Below, one piece after another: positions 1-7,890 of a stretch of DNA of 33,660 bases (positions are counted from its first letter, which is position 1; every line of letters starts with the position of its first letter). Made by a program: the position numbers and the translations under genes. Under the pieces are notes generated by a model that did no database searches, had not been told where the DNA came from, and worked only from the letters and a program-made list of their open reading frames with translations. Source of the DNA: Candidatus Arcticimaribacter sp. (lineage in GTDB: Bacteria; Bacteroidota; Bacteroidia; Flavobacteriales; Flavobacteriaceae). The stretch lies in the NCBI GenBank assembly GCA_011526265.1, contig WTJN01000136.1:1-33660 (forward strand), given 5' to 3'.

Positions 1-171
1 GGAGGAGACATTTCACTCATTGAAATTGAAGAGGACCGAATAGTCAAGGTACAATTACACGGTGCCTGTGCCGGTTGTTCTGTCAATCAGATGACCTTAA
101 AATCTGGTGTTGAAATGACGATTAAAAAACACGCCCCACAGATAGAAGAAGTTGTCAATATCCAGCCCTAA
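1..171 (+). CDS. NifU-like C-terminal domain protein (5'-truncated by window)
   Basis: Only the last 56 codons are present; the reading frame is open from base 1 and stops with TAA at 169-171. The fragment carries the NifU C-terminal signature, a Cys-x-x-Cys pair in the context GACAGCSVNQMTLKSGVE, which in this family holds a labile 4Fe-4S cluster for delivery to apoproteins. The missing upstream part probably contains either another NifU domain or an Nfu-type N-terminus; it cannot be judged here. The next gene, a 2Fe-2S ferredoxin, starts three bases after the stop, so the two are probably co-transcribed, which fits a role in Fe-S cluster assembly. Confidence 0.9.
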   Translation, partial: GGDISLIEIEEDRIVKVQLHGACAGCSVNQMTLKSGVEMTIKKHAPQIEEVVNIQP

Positions 172-174
172 ACA

Positions 175-504
175 TTGAAGCAAGACATTACCATTCATTT
201 AACGGATCGCGAGGGAGTAACCCACACTATAGAAGCGCCTACGGACATGGCCATGAATTTGATGGAGGTCTTAAAGAGTTATGAATTCCCAGTTGAAGGG
301 ACCTGCGGCGGGATGGCCCTTTGCGCATCATGTCAGTGTTATATCACTTCCGACCATGCTTTAAATCAGCCTTCTGAGGAGGAAGAAGCCATGTTGGCAG
401 AAGCCTTTCATGTGGAAGACAACAGCCGGTTGGGATGCCAACTCCCCATCACTGAAAATTTAGATGGCCTTTGTGTGACCATTGCTCCGGATGAGGACGC
501 TTAG
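175..504 (+). CDS. 2Fe-2S ferredoxin (adrenodoxin type)
   Basis: A 109-residue protein with the plant/adrenodoxin-type cysteine pattern Cys44-x5-Cys50-x2-Cys53 ... Cys88, the four ligands of a single 2Fe-2S cluster. The spacing C-x5-C-x2-C is that of the adrenodoxin/Isc-Fdx class rather than the plant photosynthetic class. It is a soluble electron carrier. The start is TTG at 175: an in-frame stop (the TAA of the NifU gene) lies at 169-171, and the first in-frame ATG (247) would remove the beginning of the fold, so the rare start is almost forced. It follows the NifU-type gene with a 3-base gap, which suggests an Fe-S biogenesis or general redox role. Confidence 0.9.
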   Translation: MKQDITIHLTDREGVTHTIEAPTDMAMNLMEVLKSYEFPVEGTCGGMALCASCQCYITSDHALNQPSEEEEAMLAEAFHVEDNSRLGCQLPITENLDGLCVTIAPDEDA

Positions 505-521
505 TCATCCCGCAACTTTTG

Positions 522-529
522 TATATTTA
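522..529 (+). promoter_or_regulatory. candidate -7 box (TATATTTA)
   Basis: The octamer matches the Bacteroidota -7 consensus TAnnTTTG at all positions but the last and lies 20 bases before the ATG of the GH13 gene. No convincing TTTG -33 element is visible at the usual distance. Confidence 0.35.
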
Positions 530-549
530 CCACTATCAAATTGAAAACA

Positions 550-1935
550 ATGAAAAAAATACTCGTTGCTTTTTTAGCAGTCATGGCCGTCGCGTGTAAG
601 AATACACCGACAGAAACTCCTTCAACTACCGTTCAGTCCCTGACCCCCATTACAGATGATGATATGGCCAAAGGGATATTATATGAGGTTAATATTCGTC
701 AATTTACCAACGAAGGAACTTTTGCTGCTTTCGAAAAAGAGCTGCCCAAGGTAAAAGCATTGGGGGTAAATATTTTATGGTTGATGCCCACCTATCCGAT
801 TTCAACGACAAAAAGTAAAGGCCCTTTGGGAAGCTACTACGCTGTTTCCGACTACAAAGGTGTGAATCCCGAATACGGTACTTTGGAAGATTTACGCCAA
901 CTCGTCAACTCCGCCCACGCATTAGGGATGTATGTGATTTTTGATTGGGTTCCGGGGCACACCGGTTGGGACCATGTTTGGATCAAGGAGCATCCTGAGT
1001 TTTATCTCAAAAACCAAGCAGGGGAAATTATCGATCCAATTGACCCCAGAACAGGTGAGTCATTCGGATGGACTGATGTGGCCGATTTAGACTATGACCA
1101 ACCTGCCATGCGTTCCGCAATGAAGGAAGCCATGCTTTATTGGATCAAAGAATTGGACATCGATGGATATCGTGTTGATCAAGCCTATGCTGTTCCAATG
1201 GATTTTTATGAAGATGTTTTTTCCGCCATGCGCGCACTCAAACCTGTTTTTTTATTGGGAGAGACAGACGCGAATCATCCGGGCGGACACGAACACCTCA
1301 AAAATTTCAATGCATCCTATGATTTCCCCGGTCATCATTTGACAAAGGATGTGGTAAAGGGCCATAAAAATGTAAAAGACTATTATGCCCATCGAAAAGA
1401 TTTCCTTTTGGCTCACGACCCTCAGCACTATTTGCTCAATTTTGTGAGTTCCCACGACGAAAATGCTTGGTCTGGCACTGTCGACGAGTTGTACGGCGAT
1501 GCAGCACATACCTTCATGGCTTTGAATTATGTCGCCCCGGGCATGCCTTTTCTTTATAGCGGGGTAGAGTATGACTTAAACAAGCGTCTTTTGTTTTTTG
1601 AAAAAGACAGTTTCCCTCGTGTTGCAGGTGACACCTACCAGTTGCTAAAAAAATTGGGAGACCTAAAAACCACGCATGCGGCGCTGAATGCTGGAAGTGA
1701 AGCCGGTGCATTTACACCGATTAAGACTTCCCTTGAGGAGAAAGTTTTGGCATTTGAACGTACCAAACTCGGCGATACGATTGTCTTTATTGCCAACATG
1801 TCTAAAGACCACATTGGTTTTACCTCTCCATACAACGGGATGTTCAAACGGTTTGAAGACAATCGAAGCAAACGTTTGTCTTCATCCTATGAGTATCGAA
1901 TGAAGCCATGGGAATTTTGGATATTAAAAAAATAA
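550..1935 (+). CDS. GH13 alpha-amylase family glycosidase, lipoprotein
   Basis: A 461-residue protein when started at ATG 550; an in-frame TTG nine bases earlier is less likely. The N-terminus is a lipoprotein signal with a lipobox-like AVAC, so the enzyme is probably membrane-anchored in the cell envelope. The four GH13 conserved regions are readable: region I FDWVPGH (Asp132, His137), region II GYRVDQ (nucleophile Asp210), region III LLGE (acid/base Glu238) and region IV SSHDEN (Asp303). It should act on alpha-glucans or related oligosaccharides; the exact substrate cannot be read from sequence. It is shorter than classic secreted amylases and has only a small C-terminal beta domain. The next gene begins four bases downstream, so both lipoproteins probably share a transcript. 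Confidence 0.9.
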   Translation: MKKILVAFLAVMAVACKNTPTETPSTTVQSLTPITDDDMAKGILYEVNIRQFTNEGTFAAFEKELPKVKALGVNILWLMPTYPISTTKSKGPLGSYYAVSDYKGVNPEYGTLEDLRQLVNSAHALGMYVIFDWVPGHTGWDHVWIKEHPEFYLKNQAGEIIDPIDPRTGESFGWTDVADLDYDQPAMRSAMKEAMLYWIKELDIDGYRVDQAYAVPMDFYEDVFSAMRALKPVFLLGETDANHPGGHEHLKNFNASYDFPGHHLTKDVVKGHKNVKDYYAHRKDFLLAHDPQHYLLNFVSSHDENAWSGTVDELYGDAAHTFMALNYVAPGMPFLYSGVEYDLNKRLLFFEKDSFPRVAGDTYQLLKKLGDLKTTHAALNAGSEAGAFTPIKTSLEEKVLAFERTKLGDTIVFIANMSKDHIGFTSPYNGMFKRFEDNRSKRLSSSYEYRMKPWEFWILKK

Positions 1936-1939
1936 ATCC

Positions 1940-2692
1940 ATGCAAAAAACCATTGTACTCATGCTCGCTTTTTGTTCTTTAGGGGCATGCACGTCCTCAT
2001 TGAAAAAACCTATTGTTATTGGTCATCGAGGAGCCAAAGGACATGCAGCGGAAAATACACTTCCTTCTGTTCGTGAAGCGCTGGCCCTAGGCGTAGACGC
2101 CATAGAAATAGATGTGTTCCGTTGTGCGACTGGAGAATTGGTAGTTTTTCATGATAAAACCCTCGAAAAACTGACCAACGCCACGGGGGCCATAGAACAA
2201 CTACCCCTCGACAGTATCCAGAAAATTACTGTGTTGGGGCAAGCCCCGATCCCCACTTTAGAAGAGGTATTGGACGAAATCAACGGCCGTGTTGTTTTGA
2301 ATATTGAATTAAAAGGAAGTCAAACAGCCCTCCCCACACATGCCCTTTTGCAACGCTATTTTGAGCGTGAGACCCTTACTCCAAACGATATTTTGATCTC
2401 GAGTTTTGATTGGGAAGAGCTAAAGATTTTTTTTCAAAACAACACCAAAGTACCCATTGCTGTCCTCACCGAAGATGACCCCTTGGATGCACTTCCCATC
2501 GCTCAACAGCTGAAGGCTGTGGCGATCAATCCCGATTATCGGACGCTGAATAAAAACAATGTCAAAAAAATCCAGGCCGCTGGATACAAGATATATCCAT
2601 GGACGGTCAATGCACCGGCCGATATTGAAAAACTGAAATCTCTTGGTGTAGACGGGATCATTACCGACTATCCCGAACGCGTTTTCCCCTAA
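1940..2692 (+). CDS. Glycerophosphodiester phosphodiesterase, lipoprotein
   Basis: A 250-residue GDPD-family TIM-barrel enzyme that hydrolyses glycerophosphodiesters to glycerol-3-phosphate and an alcohol. A signal peptide ends in the lipobox LGAC with Cys17, predicting an envelope lipoprotein. The active-site signatures are visible: HRG (His29, Arg30), EN (Glu38), EIDV (Glu56, Asp58) and HD (His71), with metal-binding and general acid/base roles known for the family. The C-terminal signature YPWTVN...GVDGIITDYPE is also typical. It starts four bases after the GH13 gene, suggesting the two scavenging enzymes are co-expressed. Full length for the family. Confidence 0.93.
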   Translation: MQKTIVLMLAFCSLGACTSSLKKPIVIGHRGAKGHAAENTLPSVREALALGVDAIEIDVFRCATGELVVFHDKTLEKLTNATGAIEQLPLDSIQKITVLGQAPIPTLEEVLDEINGRVVLNIELKGSQTALPTHALLQRYFERETLTPNDILISSFDWEELKIFFQNNTKVPIAVLTEDDPLDALPIAQQLKAVAINPDYRTLNKNNVKKIQAAGYKIYPWTVNAPADIEKLKSLGVDGIITDYPERVFP

Positions 2693-2701
2693 AAGCATAA
2701 A

Positions 2702-2870
2702 CCCTCCTATTGCTAGGAGGGAATGAGGCTGGATTCATATACCCCACTTTCGTCTGTAGAAGATTAGACGAACCAGAATCCAGCTTTGCAGTCATGCTGT
2801 GTAATCTTGAGCGCCTTAAAATAATAGTATAGGGAGTGTAGTTGTATCAGGGCTGTTTAGCGAAAGTTAC
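2702..2870 (+). ncRNA. Candidate structured small RNA or structured 3' region
   Basis: No protein-coding signal is seen, but the region is rich in perfect inverted repeats. First, an 8-bp stem CCCTCCTA/TAGGAGGG (2702-2709 with 2714-2721) around a TTGC loop. Second, a 9-bp stem GCTGGATTC/GAATCCAGC (2728-2736 with 2776-2784), extendable by G-U and A-U pairs, which encloses a third perfect stem TCGTCT/AGACGA (2750-2755 with 2766-2771). The long stem with internal loops and a terminal hairpin resembles an RNA gene such as a 6S-type RNA, but I do not recognise a known family. SRP RNA (no GGAA...AGCAG loop) and tmRNA can be excluded by eye. The first hairpin lacks a T-run, so it is not a standard terminator. 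Boundaries are approximate. Confidence 0.35.
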
Positions 2871-2922
2871 AAAAAAAATTAAATCTCAAAAATTCCGCTA
2901 AAATTTCTGTAAATGAAAGTCT

Positions 2923-2930
2923 TATCTTTA
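2923..2930 (+). promoter_or_regulatory. candidate -7 box (TATCTTTA) before mvaD
   Basis: A TAnnTTTA octamer located four bases before the mvaD start codon. It differs from the Bacteroidota -7 consensus only at the last base. If used, the transcript would have almost no leader, which makes the call tentative. Confidence 0.35.
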
Positions 2931-2934
2931 CCGC

Positions 2935-4014
2935 ATGAGCGAAGAAAAAGAATTCATTGCCCCCGAAATTTCGACACAAAACGGTGAAGTTATTTGGGAG
3001 GCCCCTTCCAACATTGCCTTGGTGAAATATTGGGGAAAATACGGCACCCAACTGCCGTGTAATCCCTCCATAAGTTTTACGTTATCGGCCTGTAAAACCA
3101 CGACAAAAGTGCTTTATTCCCCACGCACTAAAATGGATTCACCTTATTCTTTTGATTTTTTATTCGAAGGAAAACCAGCGCCAAGCTTTCATCCAAAAAT
3201 CGCGTCTTTTTTGACGAAAATCACCCCTTTTTGTCCTTACGTAAAGACCCATCATTTTTCCATACAGTCCCAAAATTCTTTTCCACACAGCAGCGGGATT
3301 GCTTCTTCTGCTGCAAGCATGGCGGCTTTGGCTTTGTGCCTGTTGTCCATCGAGCGACAGGCCCGTCCCACGATTGATTCCGCTTCGTTTTTTAAAAAAG
3401 CCTCTTTTCTAGCCCGCTTAGGCTCGGGAAGTGCCGCCAGAAGTGTCGAAGGGCCGGTGGTGTCTTGGGGAGCCTCCAGCACCATTGCAGGAACTTCCTT
3501 GCTTTTTGGAACTAGAATGCGCGAAAATCTCCATCCAGTCTTTCACGATTATCAAGACACGATCCTTATTATTGACAAAGGCCAAAAACAAGTCAGCAGC
3601 ACCCTTGGACATCAATTAATGGAAAAACATCCCTATGCAGATGTGCGCTTCAAACAAGCTGAAGATCATTTTGGTCAACTTTACACAGTAATGCATTCGG
3701 GCGACCTCGATGCATTTGTTCCTTTGGTAGAAAAAGAAGCGTTGACCCTCCATGCCCTGATGATGGCGTCCGATCCCTATTTTATTTTGATGCAGCCCAA
3801 TACCCTGGCCGTTATTCAAAAAGTGTGGGCATTTCGTGCCGAAACCAAAATTCCTTTGTGCTTCACCCTCGATGCAGGGGCCAATGTTCACCTTCTTTTT
3901 CCAAAAAGTGATGCCCAAAAAGTGAAAGCCTTCATACAAGAGGAACTCATTCACTACTGTCAAAACAATCACTACATTGAAGATCAGGTTGGTAATGGCC
4001 CAAAAAAGCTATAA
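2935..4014 (+). CDS. mvaD: Diphosphomevalonate decarboxylase
   Basis: A 359-residue GHMP-superfamily enzyme that converts mevalonate-5-diphosphate to isopentenyl diphosphate with ATP, the last step of the mevalonate pathway. Family hallmarks are the N-terminal SNIALVKYWGK (about residues 26-36), the ATP-binding SSGIASSAASMAAL (from about 118), GSGSAARS (from about 164) and the C-terminal FTLDAGANVH containing the catalytic-type Asp313. Length is normal, slightly longer at the N-terminus. A mevalonate kinase-like gene follows after 12 bases and a prenyltransferase after that, making a small isoprenoid operon. Confidence 0.95.
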   Translation: MSEEKEFIAPEISTQNGEVIWEAPSNIALVKYWGKYGTQLPCNPSISFTLSACKTTTKVLYSPRTKMDSPYSFDFLFEGKPAPSFHPKIASFLTKITPFCPYVKTHHFSIQSQNSFPHSSGIASSAASMAALALCLLSIERQARPTIDSASFFKKASFLARLGSGSAARSVEGPVVSWGASSTIAGTSLLFGTRMRENLHPVFHDYQDTILIIDKGQKQVSSTLGHQLMEKHPYADVRFKQAEDHFGQLYTVMHSGDLDAFVPLVEKEALTLHALMMASDPYFILMQPNTLAVIQKVWAFRAETKIPLCFTLDAGANVHLLFPKSDAQKVKAFIQEELIHYCQNNHYIEDQVGNGPKKL

Positions 4015-4026
4015 CTTTACACCGCT

Positions 4027-4950
4027 ATGAAAGGTCCTTTATTTTACGCCAAAATTCTTCTTTTTGGAGAATACGGAATCATCAAAGACTCTAAGGGTCT
4101 CTCCATTCCATACAATTTTTACCGCGGAGCCCTCCGTTTGCATGCCGACGAAACAACCTTGGATTCGCACAAAAAGTTGGTGGAGTTTTGTGCTTATTTA
4201 AAAACATTATCTCCCGCGTTGGTGAAGTTTAATTGGGAAGAGTTACAGGCCGATCTCGATCAAAAAATGTATTTTGAAAGCAGTATACCACAGGGTTATG
4301 GCGTGGGAAGCAGTGGTGCTCTGGTTGCTGCGCTTTATGATCAATACGCCACGGATAAAATTACAGTACTCGAAAACCTCACCAAAGAAAAACTCCAGCA
4401 CTTGAAGAAAATTTTTGCCCAGATGGAGTCTTTTTTCCATGGACAATCCTCCGGTCTCGATCCGCTGAATAGTTACTTGAGCCTCCCTATTTTAATTCAT
4501 TCAAAGGACCGTATTGAACCCACAGGTCTTCCCTCGCAAAACCCTCAAGGAAAAGGAGCAGTATTTCTTCTCGATAGTGGTATTGTGGGTGAAACCGCCC
4601 CGATGGTGAATATTTTCATGCAAAATATGGAGAATGAAAGTTTTCGCCTGATGATGAAAGAGCAATTCATTACGCATACCAATCAATGTGTCGATGCTTT
4701 TCTAAAAGGGAATGTAAAATCATTGTTTTCAAACACCAAGGCGCTTTCACGATTGGTGCTCCAAAATTTTAAACCCATGATTCCCGGCGAATTTCATACT
4801 TTATGGAAAAAAGGCCTTGAAACCAATGACTATTATCTTAAGCTTTGTGGCTCTGGTGGCGGGGGATATATACTAGGGTTTACCCAAGATTTTGAGAAGG
4901 CGCAACAAGCCTTGTCAGGGCATAAGTTAGAGATCGTATATAATTTTTAG
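4027..4950 (+). CDS. Mevalonate kinase-like GHMP kinase
   Basis: A 307-residue GHMP kinase. It begins with GPLFYAKILLFGEYGI, the usual N-terminal substrate-binding strand of mevalonate/galactokinase families, has the glycine/serine-rich phosphate loop GYGVGSSGALVAAL at about residues 90-103, a helix containing FFHGQSSGLDPL (the Asp is the likely catalytic base) and the C-terminal motif CGSGGGGYILGF near residue 274. It probably phosphorylates mevalonate at O-5; phosphomevalonate kinase cannot be completely excluded, but placement directly after mvaD and the HGxSSGLDP signature favour mevalonate kinase. The UbiA gene starts six bases after its stop. Confidence 0.88.
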   Translation: MKGPLFYAKILLFGEYGIIKDSKGLSIPYNFYRGALRLHADETTLDSHKKLVEFCAYLKTLSPALVKFNWEELQADLDQKMYFESSIPQGYGVGSSGALVAALYDQYATDKITVLENLTKEKLQHLKKIFAQMESFFHGQSSGLDPLNSYLSLPILIHSKDRIEPTGLPSQNPQGKGAVFLLDSGIVGETAPMVNIFMQNMENESFRLMMKEQFITHTNQCVDAFLKGNVKSLFSNTKALSRLVLQNFKPMIPGEFHTLWKKGLETNDYYLKLCGSGGGGYILGFTQDFEKAQQALSGHKLEIVYNF

Positions 4951-4956
4951 GTCATC

Positions 4957-5859
4957 ATGCGCCCTGCCTCTGCATCGCCTGTTTCTTCCTTTTTTTTGCG
5001 TTTATTTTTTGTTTTTGCTTCTACACGTGGGTACACCATTCTGGTGTTGGTTGCCGCACAATACCTTAGTGCACGATATATTTTGGCCCCATCAAAAAAT
5101 TGGCTGCAACACCTTACAGATGGATCGCTTTTTCTGCTGGTTTGTGCTTCATCATTGGCCATTGCAGGGGGATATTTAATCAATAACTTTTACGATGCTG
5201 AAAAGGATCGCATCAACCGCCCGAAACAATATCTTCTTCATCAAGCGCTACCACCTCGAGCACAATTGCAGTTTTATTTTTTATTCAACCTACTTTGTTT
5301 GGCCATGGCGGCCTATGTGAGCTACAAGGCGTTTTTGTTTTTTGTCGCCTATATTTTTGGACTCTGGCTGTATAGTCACTTTTTAAAAAAAATGTTTTGG
5401 GCAAGCAATCTCTTTGCGGCGCTTTTGGCCATAACTCCCTTCTTTGCCATTGCGATCTACTTCAGAAACTTTTCCCCTTGGGTCATGTATCATGCTGGTT
5501 TTTTGTTTTTGATCATCCTTACGCGCGATCTCATCAAGGATTTGCAAAACTTCCGGGGCGATTGGGTACGTAATTACAGAACGGTCGCAATTGTTTTTGG
5601 GAAACGATTTACCAAATATATTGTTACTGCACTCCTGTTTTTAAACACATTGCCTCTTTATTTTTTACTCAAAGAACCACAATCCTTGGGCGGAATGTAT
5701 TTTTATTTTCTCGCTTGTATTCCATTGTTGATTTCAATTCTAGTGCTGTTGTGGACTTCCGATAGACAAAAGACGTATCTTTGGATGCACAATATACTCA
5801 AGGCGCTTTTGATTGCCGGTGTGGCGAGTATTGTTTTGGTGCGATTTACTCCATTTTAG
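4957..5859 (+). CDS. UbiA-family prenyltransferase (geranylgeranylglycerol-phosphate type?)
   Basis: A 300-residue integral membrane protein with about eight or nine hydrophobic helices and both Asp-rich UbiA motifs: NNFYDAEKDRINRP (residues 76-89, Asp80 and Asp84) and RDLIKDLQN (Asp191, Asp195). These bind the Mg-diphosphate of an isoprenyl donor. Related flavobacterial proteins are often named geranylgeranylglycerol-phosphate geranylgeranyltransferase by homology to the archaeal lipid enzyme, but the aromatic or lipid acceptor cannot be read from sequence; menaquinone or heme-type transfer is an alternative. Its position behind two mevalonate-pathway genes means it sits next to enzymes making its C5 precursor. 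Confidence 0.85.
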   Translation: MRPASASPVSSFFLRLFFVFASTRGYTILVLVAAQYLSARYILAPSKNWLQHLTDGSLFLLVCASSLAIAGGYLINNFYDAEKDRINRPKQYLLHQALPPRAQLQFYFLFNLLCLAMAAYVSYKAFLFFVAYIFGLWLYSHFLKKMFWASNLFAALLAITPFFAIAIYFRNFSPWVMYHAGFLFLIILTRDLIKDLQNFRGDWVRNYRTVAIVFGKRFTKYIVTALLFLNTLPLYFLLKEPQSLGGMYFYFLACIPLLISILVLLWTSDRQKTYLWMHNILKALLIAGVASIVLVRFTPF

Positions 5860-5871
5860 TCCAACGATCAT

Positions 5872-6594
5872 ATGAACAATAAAACCACGACACGACTTAA
5901 TAAATACATTGCCAATGCAGGTATTTGCTCTCGTAGAGAAGCTGATATGCATATTCAATTAGGGACGGTGACCGTCAATGGAAAGATCGTAACAGAAATG
6001 GGGTACCAAGTCAAATCCGGCGATGAAGTTCGTTTCGATGGTCAGCGTATTTCGAGTGATCAACCCACCTATGTACTGCTCAACAAGCCCAAAGGGTTTT
6101 TAGCCAGTATCAAGAAAGGAAGCTACAAGAAAGACGTTTTGGAACTGATTGCACGGGCGGCTCCTTTTCGGTTGGATCCTGTTTTTGCCATGGACCGTTC
6201 TTCGACCGGTCTCCTGCTTTTTACCAACGATAGTGCTTTGCAAGCCAAGTTTCGTCGACCCAAAATGCGGATAAAAAAAATCTATCAAGTCGTATTGGAT
6301 AAAAATCTCACAGGCGAAGCATTGGGTAAAATAAAAAAGGGCGTGAAGATCGATCAGCAGTTCATCCCGGTGGAAGAAATCAGTTTCATTCCTGGGGAAC
6401 CCAAAAGAGTGGTAGGTTTAGAATTACACGATCAAACCTATAAGGCCGCACAACAAATTTTCGCCAGTTTGGATTATCGTGTAGAACAAATTGACTTGGT
6501 CACTTTTGGCCATCTCACCAAGAAAGATTTACCACGCGGACGCTGGCGTCACCTCTCGGAACAAGAAATCAGCCTATTGAAAATGATGAAATAG
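5872..6594 (+). CDS. S4-domain rRNA pseudouridine synthase (RsuA/RluB/RluF family)
   Basis: A 240-residue protein with an N-terminal S4 RNA-binding domain (RLNKYIANAGICSRREAD, then a TVNGKIV strand) and an RsuA-type catalytic domain. The catalytic Asp is Asp108 in AMDRSSTGLLLFTND; most relatives have GRLDxxTxGLLLLTND, so the Gly-Arg-Leu before the Asp is replaced by Phe-Ala-Met here, although the Asp and following Arg are kept. It isomerises one or a few uridines in ribosomal RNA; the target site is not deducible. It starts 12 bases after the UbiA gene, and its last 21 bases overlap the end of the convergent GT-C gene on the other strand. Confidence 0.9.
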   Translation: MNNKTTTRLNKYIANAGICSRREADMHIQLGTVTVNGKIVTEMGYQVKSGDEVRFDGQRISSDQPTYVLLNKPKGFLASIKKGSYKKDVLELIARAAPFRLDPVFAMDRSSTGLLLFTNDSALQAKFRRPKMRIKKIYQVVLDKNLTGEALGKIKKGVKIDQQFIPVEEISFIPGEPKRVVGLELHDQTYKAAQQIFASLDYRVEQIDLVTFGHLTKKDLPRGRWRHLSEQEISLLKMMK

Positions 6595-7890
6595 CGCTTT
6601 TTTATTTCGCCATTCCCACCAAAAGATACCGTATACCAATCCGTATTCTAAACCAATAAGCCACATGTTTTCGGTAAACGAAGGGGTCGAATATGTGAAG
6701 TAGCTCACAATGACCGCCGCCCCCCATACCATTGGGAAACGGTAAGAAGTGAACACGCCCAGTAAGATAAGATTGACAAGATACCAAGGGTGGACAATCG
6801 AAGCAATGAAATAATAACCGCTTAGCAGGATCAGCATGGCCGAAAATATCTCCTTGGCTGTTTTTTTCTTTTTGTAAAAGGCAAAAAATAGTACCCAACA
6901 CAAAAGAATCCAAGGTACAATTTCACCCCATTGACGAATAATATTATAGCCTTTCCATTGGTAGCCCAAAGATCGGATGAGGTAATAAATACTTCCATTA
7001 AACTCAAATTGTTTGAACCAAAGCTGGATCGTGGCGATATAGGTTGAAAAATCCAAGGAATGAAAAAACGGGAGAAAAAAAAGTAACAAGCCAGTGAGTC
7101 CACACAGGCCCATAATGACGTTGGTTTTTAGCTTTTGAAAACGAATAAAAACAGGATAAAGCAGCAATGGGATGAGCTTGGTCGCCACAGCCGCTGCGAA
7201 AGACAAACTTGCCCAACCGAATTTCTTTTTGGTATACAAATACCAACCACCTAAAAAAAAGAACAACATCAGTCCTTCTCCATGGAGGTTACCCGTTAGT
7301 TCTACAATGACCAGCGGGTGTAAAAAATACCATCCGATGCGATGAGGATTCATTTGAAAATGCGTCAATAAACGTGTTCCCAGAAAAAAGATACCCAAAT
7401 CCGACAAAATAAGCAGCAAGCGCATCCCCACGATAGCACTGAGTATGGAGGAAGAAAACAACTGTGTGGAAAGCCAAAATCCCAGTTGACTGATGGGGGG
7501 GTAATTGGAGTGATTTTCAGCACTGAGTTCTCCCATCTTTTCGAGGAGAAAGGATTGAAAAGGAATAGATTCGTTAGCTATAGCATTGGGTGGAAGGGCA
7601 TACGGGTTTTGTCCCGCATCGAGAAGCAGTCCATCCCAAATGAAGCGATAAAAATCTTGCGATAAGGCAGGAATCGTCCCCAAGAGCAGCAGCCGAAAAA
7701 AAAGTCCTGACCAAAAAATTTGCTTTAACGACAGCTGGGGCAGCCATCGGTAGGCCAAAAAACAAAGGAAAAGAAAGAGGCTGAGCAGTTGGAAAAAATC
7801 AGTCCGATTGGTGGAATACCCAAGGAGTAAATACGCACAACAAGAACAACCGATAAAAAAAAGATTGGAAATTTGAAAACGGTGTATCAT
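6574..7890 (-). CDS. Membrane GT-C type glycosyl(mannosyl)transferase
   Basis: A 438-residue protein made almost wholly of hydrophobic helices (roughly ten or more). An early extracytoplasmic loop carries QDFYRFIWDGLLLDAGQNPY, which resembles the Asp-containing loop of GT-C enzymes that use polyprenyl-phosphate sugars (GT87/PIG-M-like mannosyltransferases). It would transfer a sugar from a lipid-phosphate donor on the periplasmic side of the inner membrane. It is the last gene of the minus-strand operon: its ATG overlaps the stop of the preceding GT2 gene by four bases (ATGA), and two genes upstream lies a DPM1-like synthase that could make its donor. Sugar and acceptor are unknown. Confidence 0.75.
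   Translation of the reverse strand: MIHRFQISNLFFIGCSCCAYLLLGYSTNRTDFFQLLSLFLFLCFLAYRWLPQLSLKQIFWSGLFFRLLLLGTIPALSQDFYRFIWDGLLLDAGQNPYALPPNAIANESIPFQSFLLEKMGELSAENHSNYPPISQLGFWLSTQLFSSSILSAIVGMRLLLILSDLGIFFLGTRLLTHFQMNPHRIGWYFLHPLVIVELTGNLHGEGLMLFFFLGGWYLYTKKKFGWASLSFAAAVATKLIPLLLYPVFIRFQKLKTNVIMGLCGLTGLLLFFLPFFHSLDFSTYIATIQLWFKQFEFNGSIYYLIRSLGYQWKGYNIIRQWGEIVPWILLCWVLFFAFYKKKKTAKEIFSAMLILLSGYYFIASIVHPWYLVNLILLGVFTSYRFPMVWGAAVIVSYFTYSTPSFTENMWLIGLEYGLVYGIFWWEWRNKKALFHHFQ

Noticed and set aside
2702-2721. Hairpin as a rho-independent terminator for the GDPD gene
   Set aside because: Good stem but no T-run follows; treated as part of the structured region instead.
3616-3972. Minus-strand 118-residue frame
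   Set aside because: Antisense to mvaD; no recognisable protein features.
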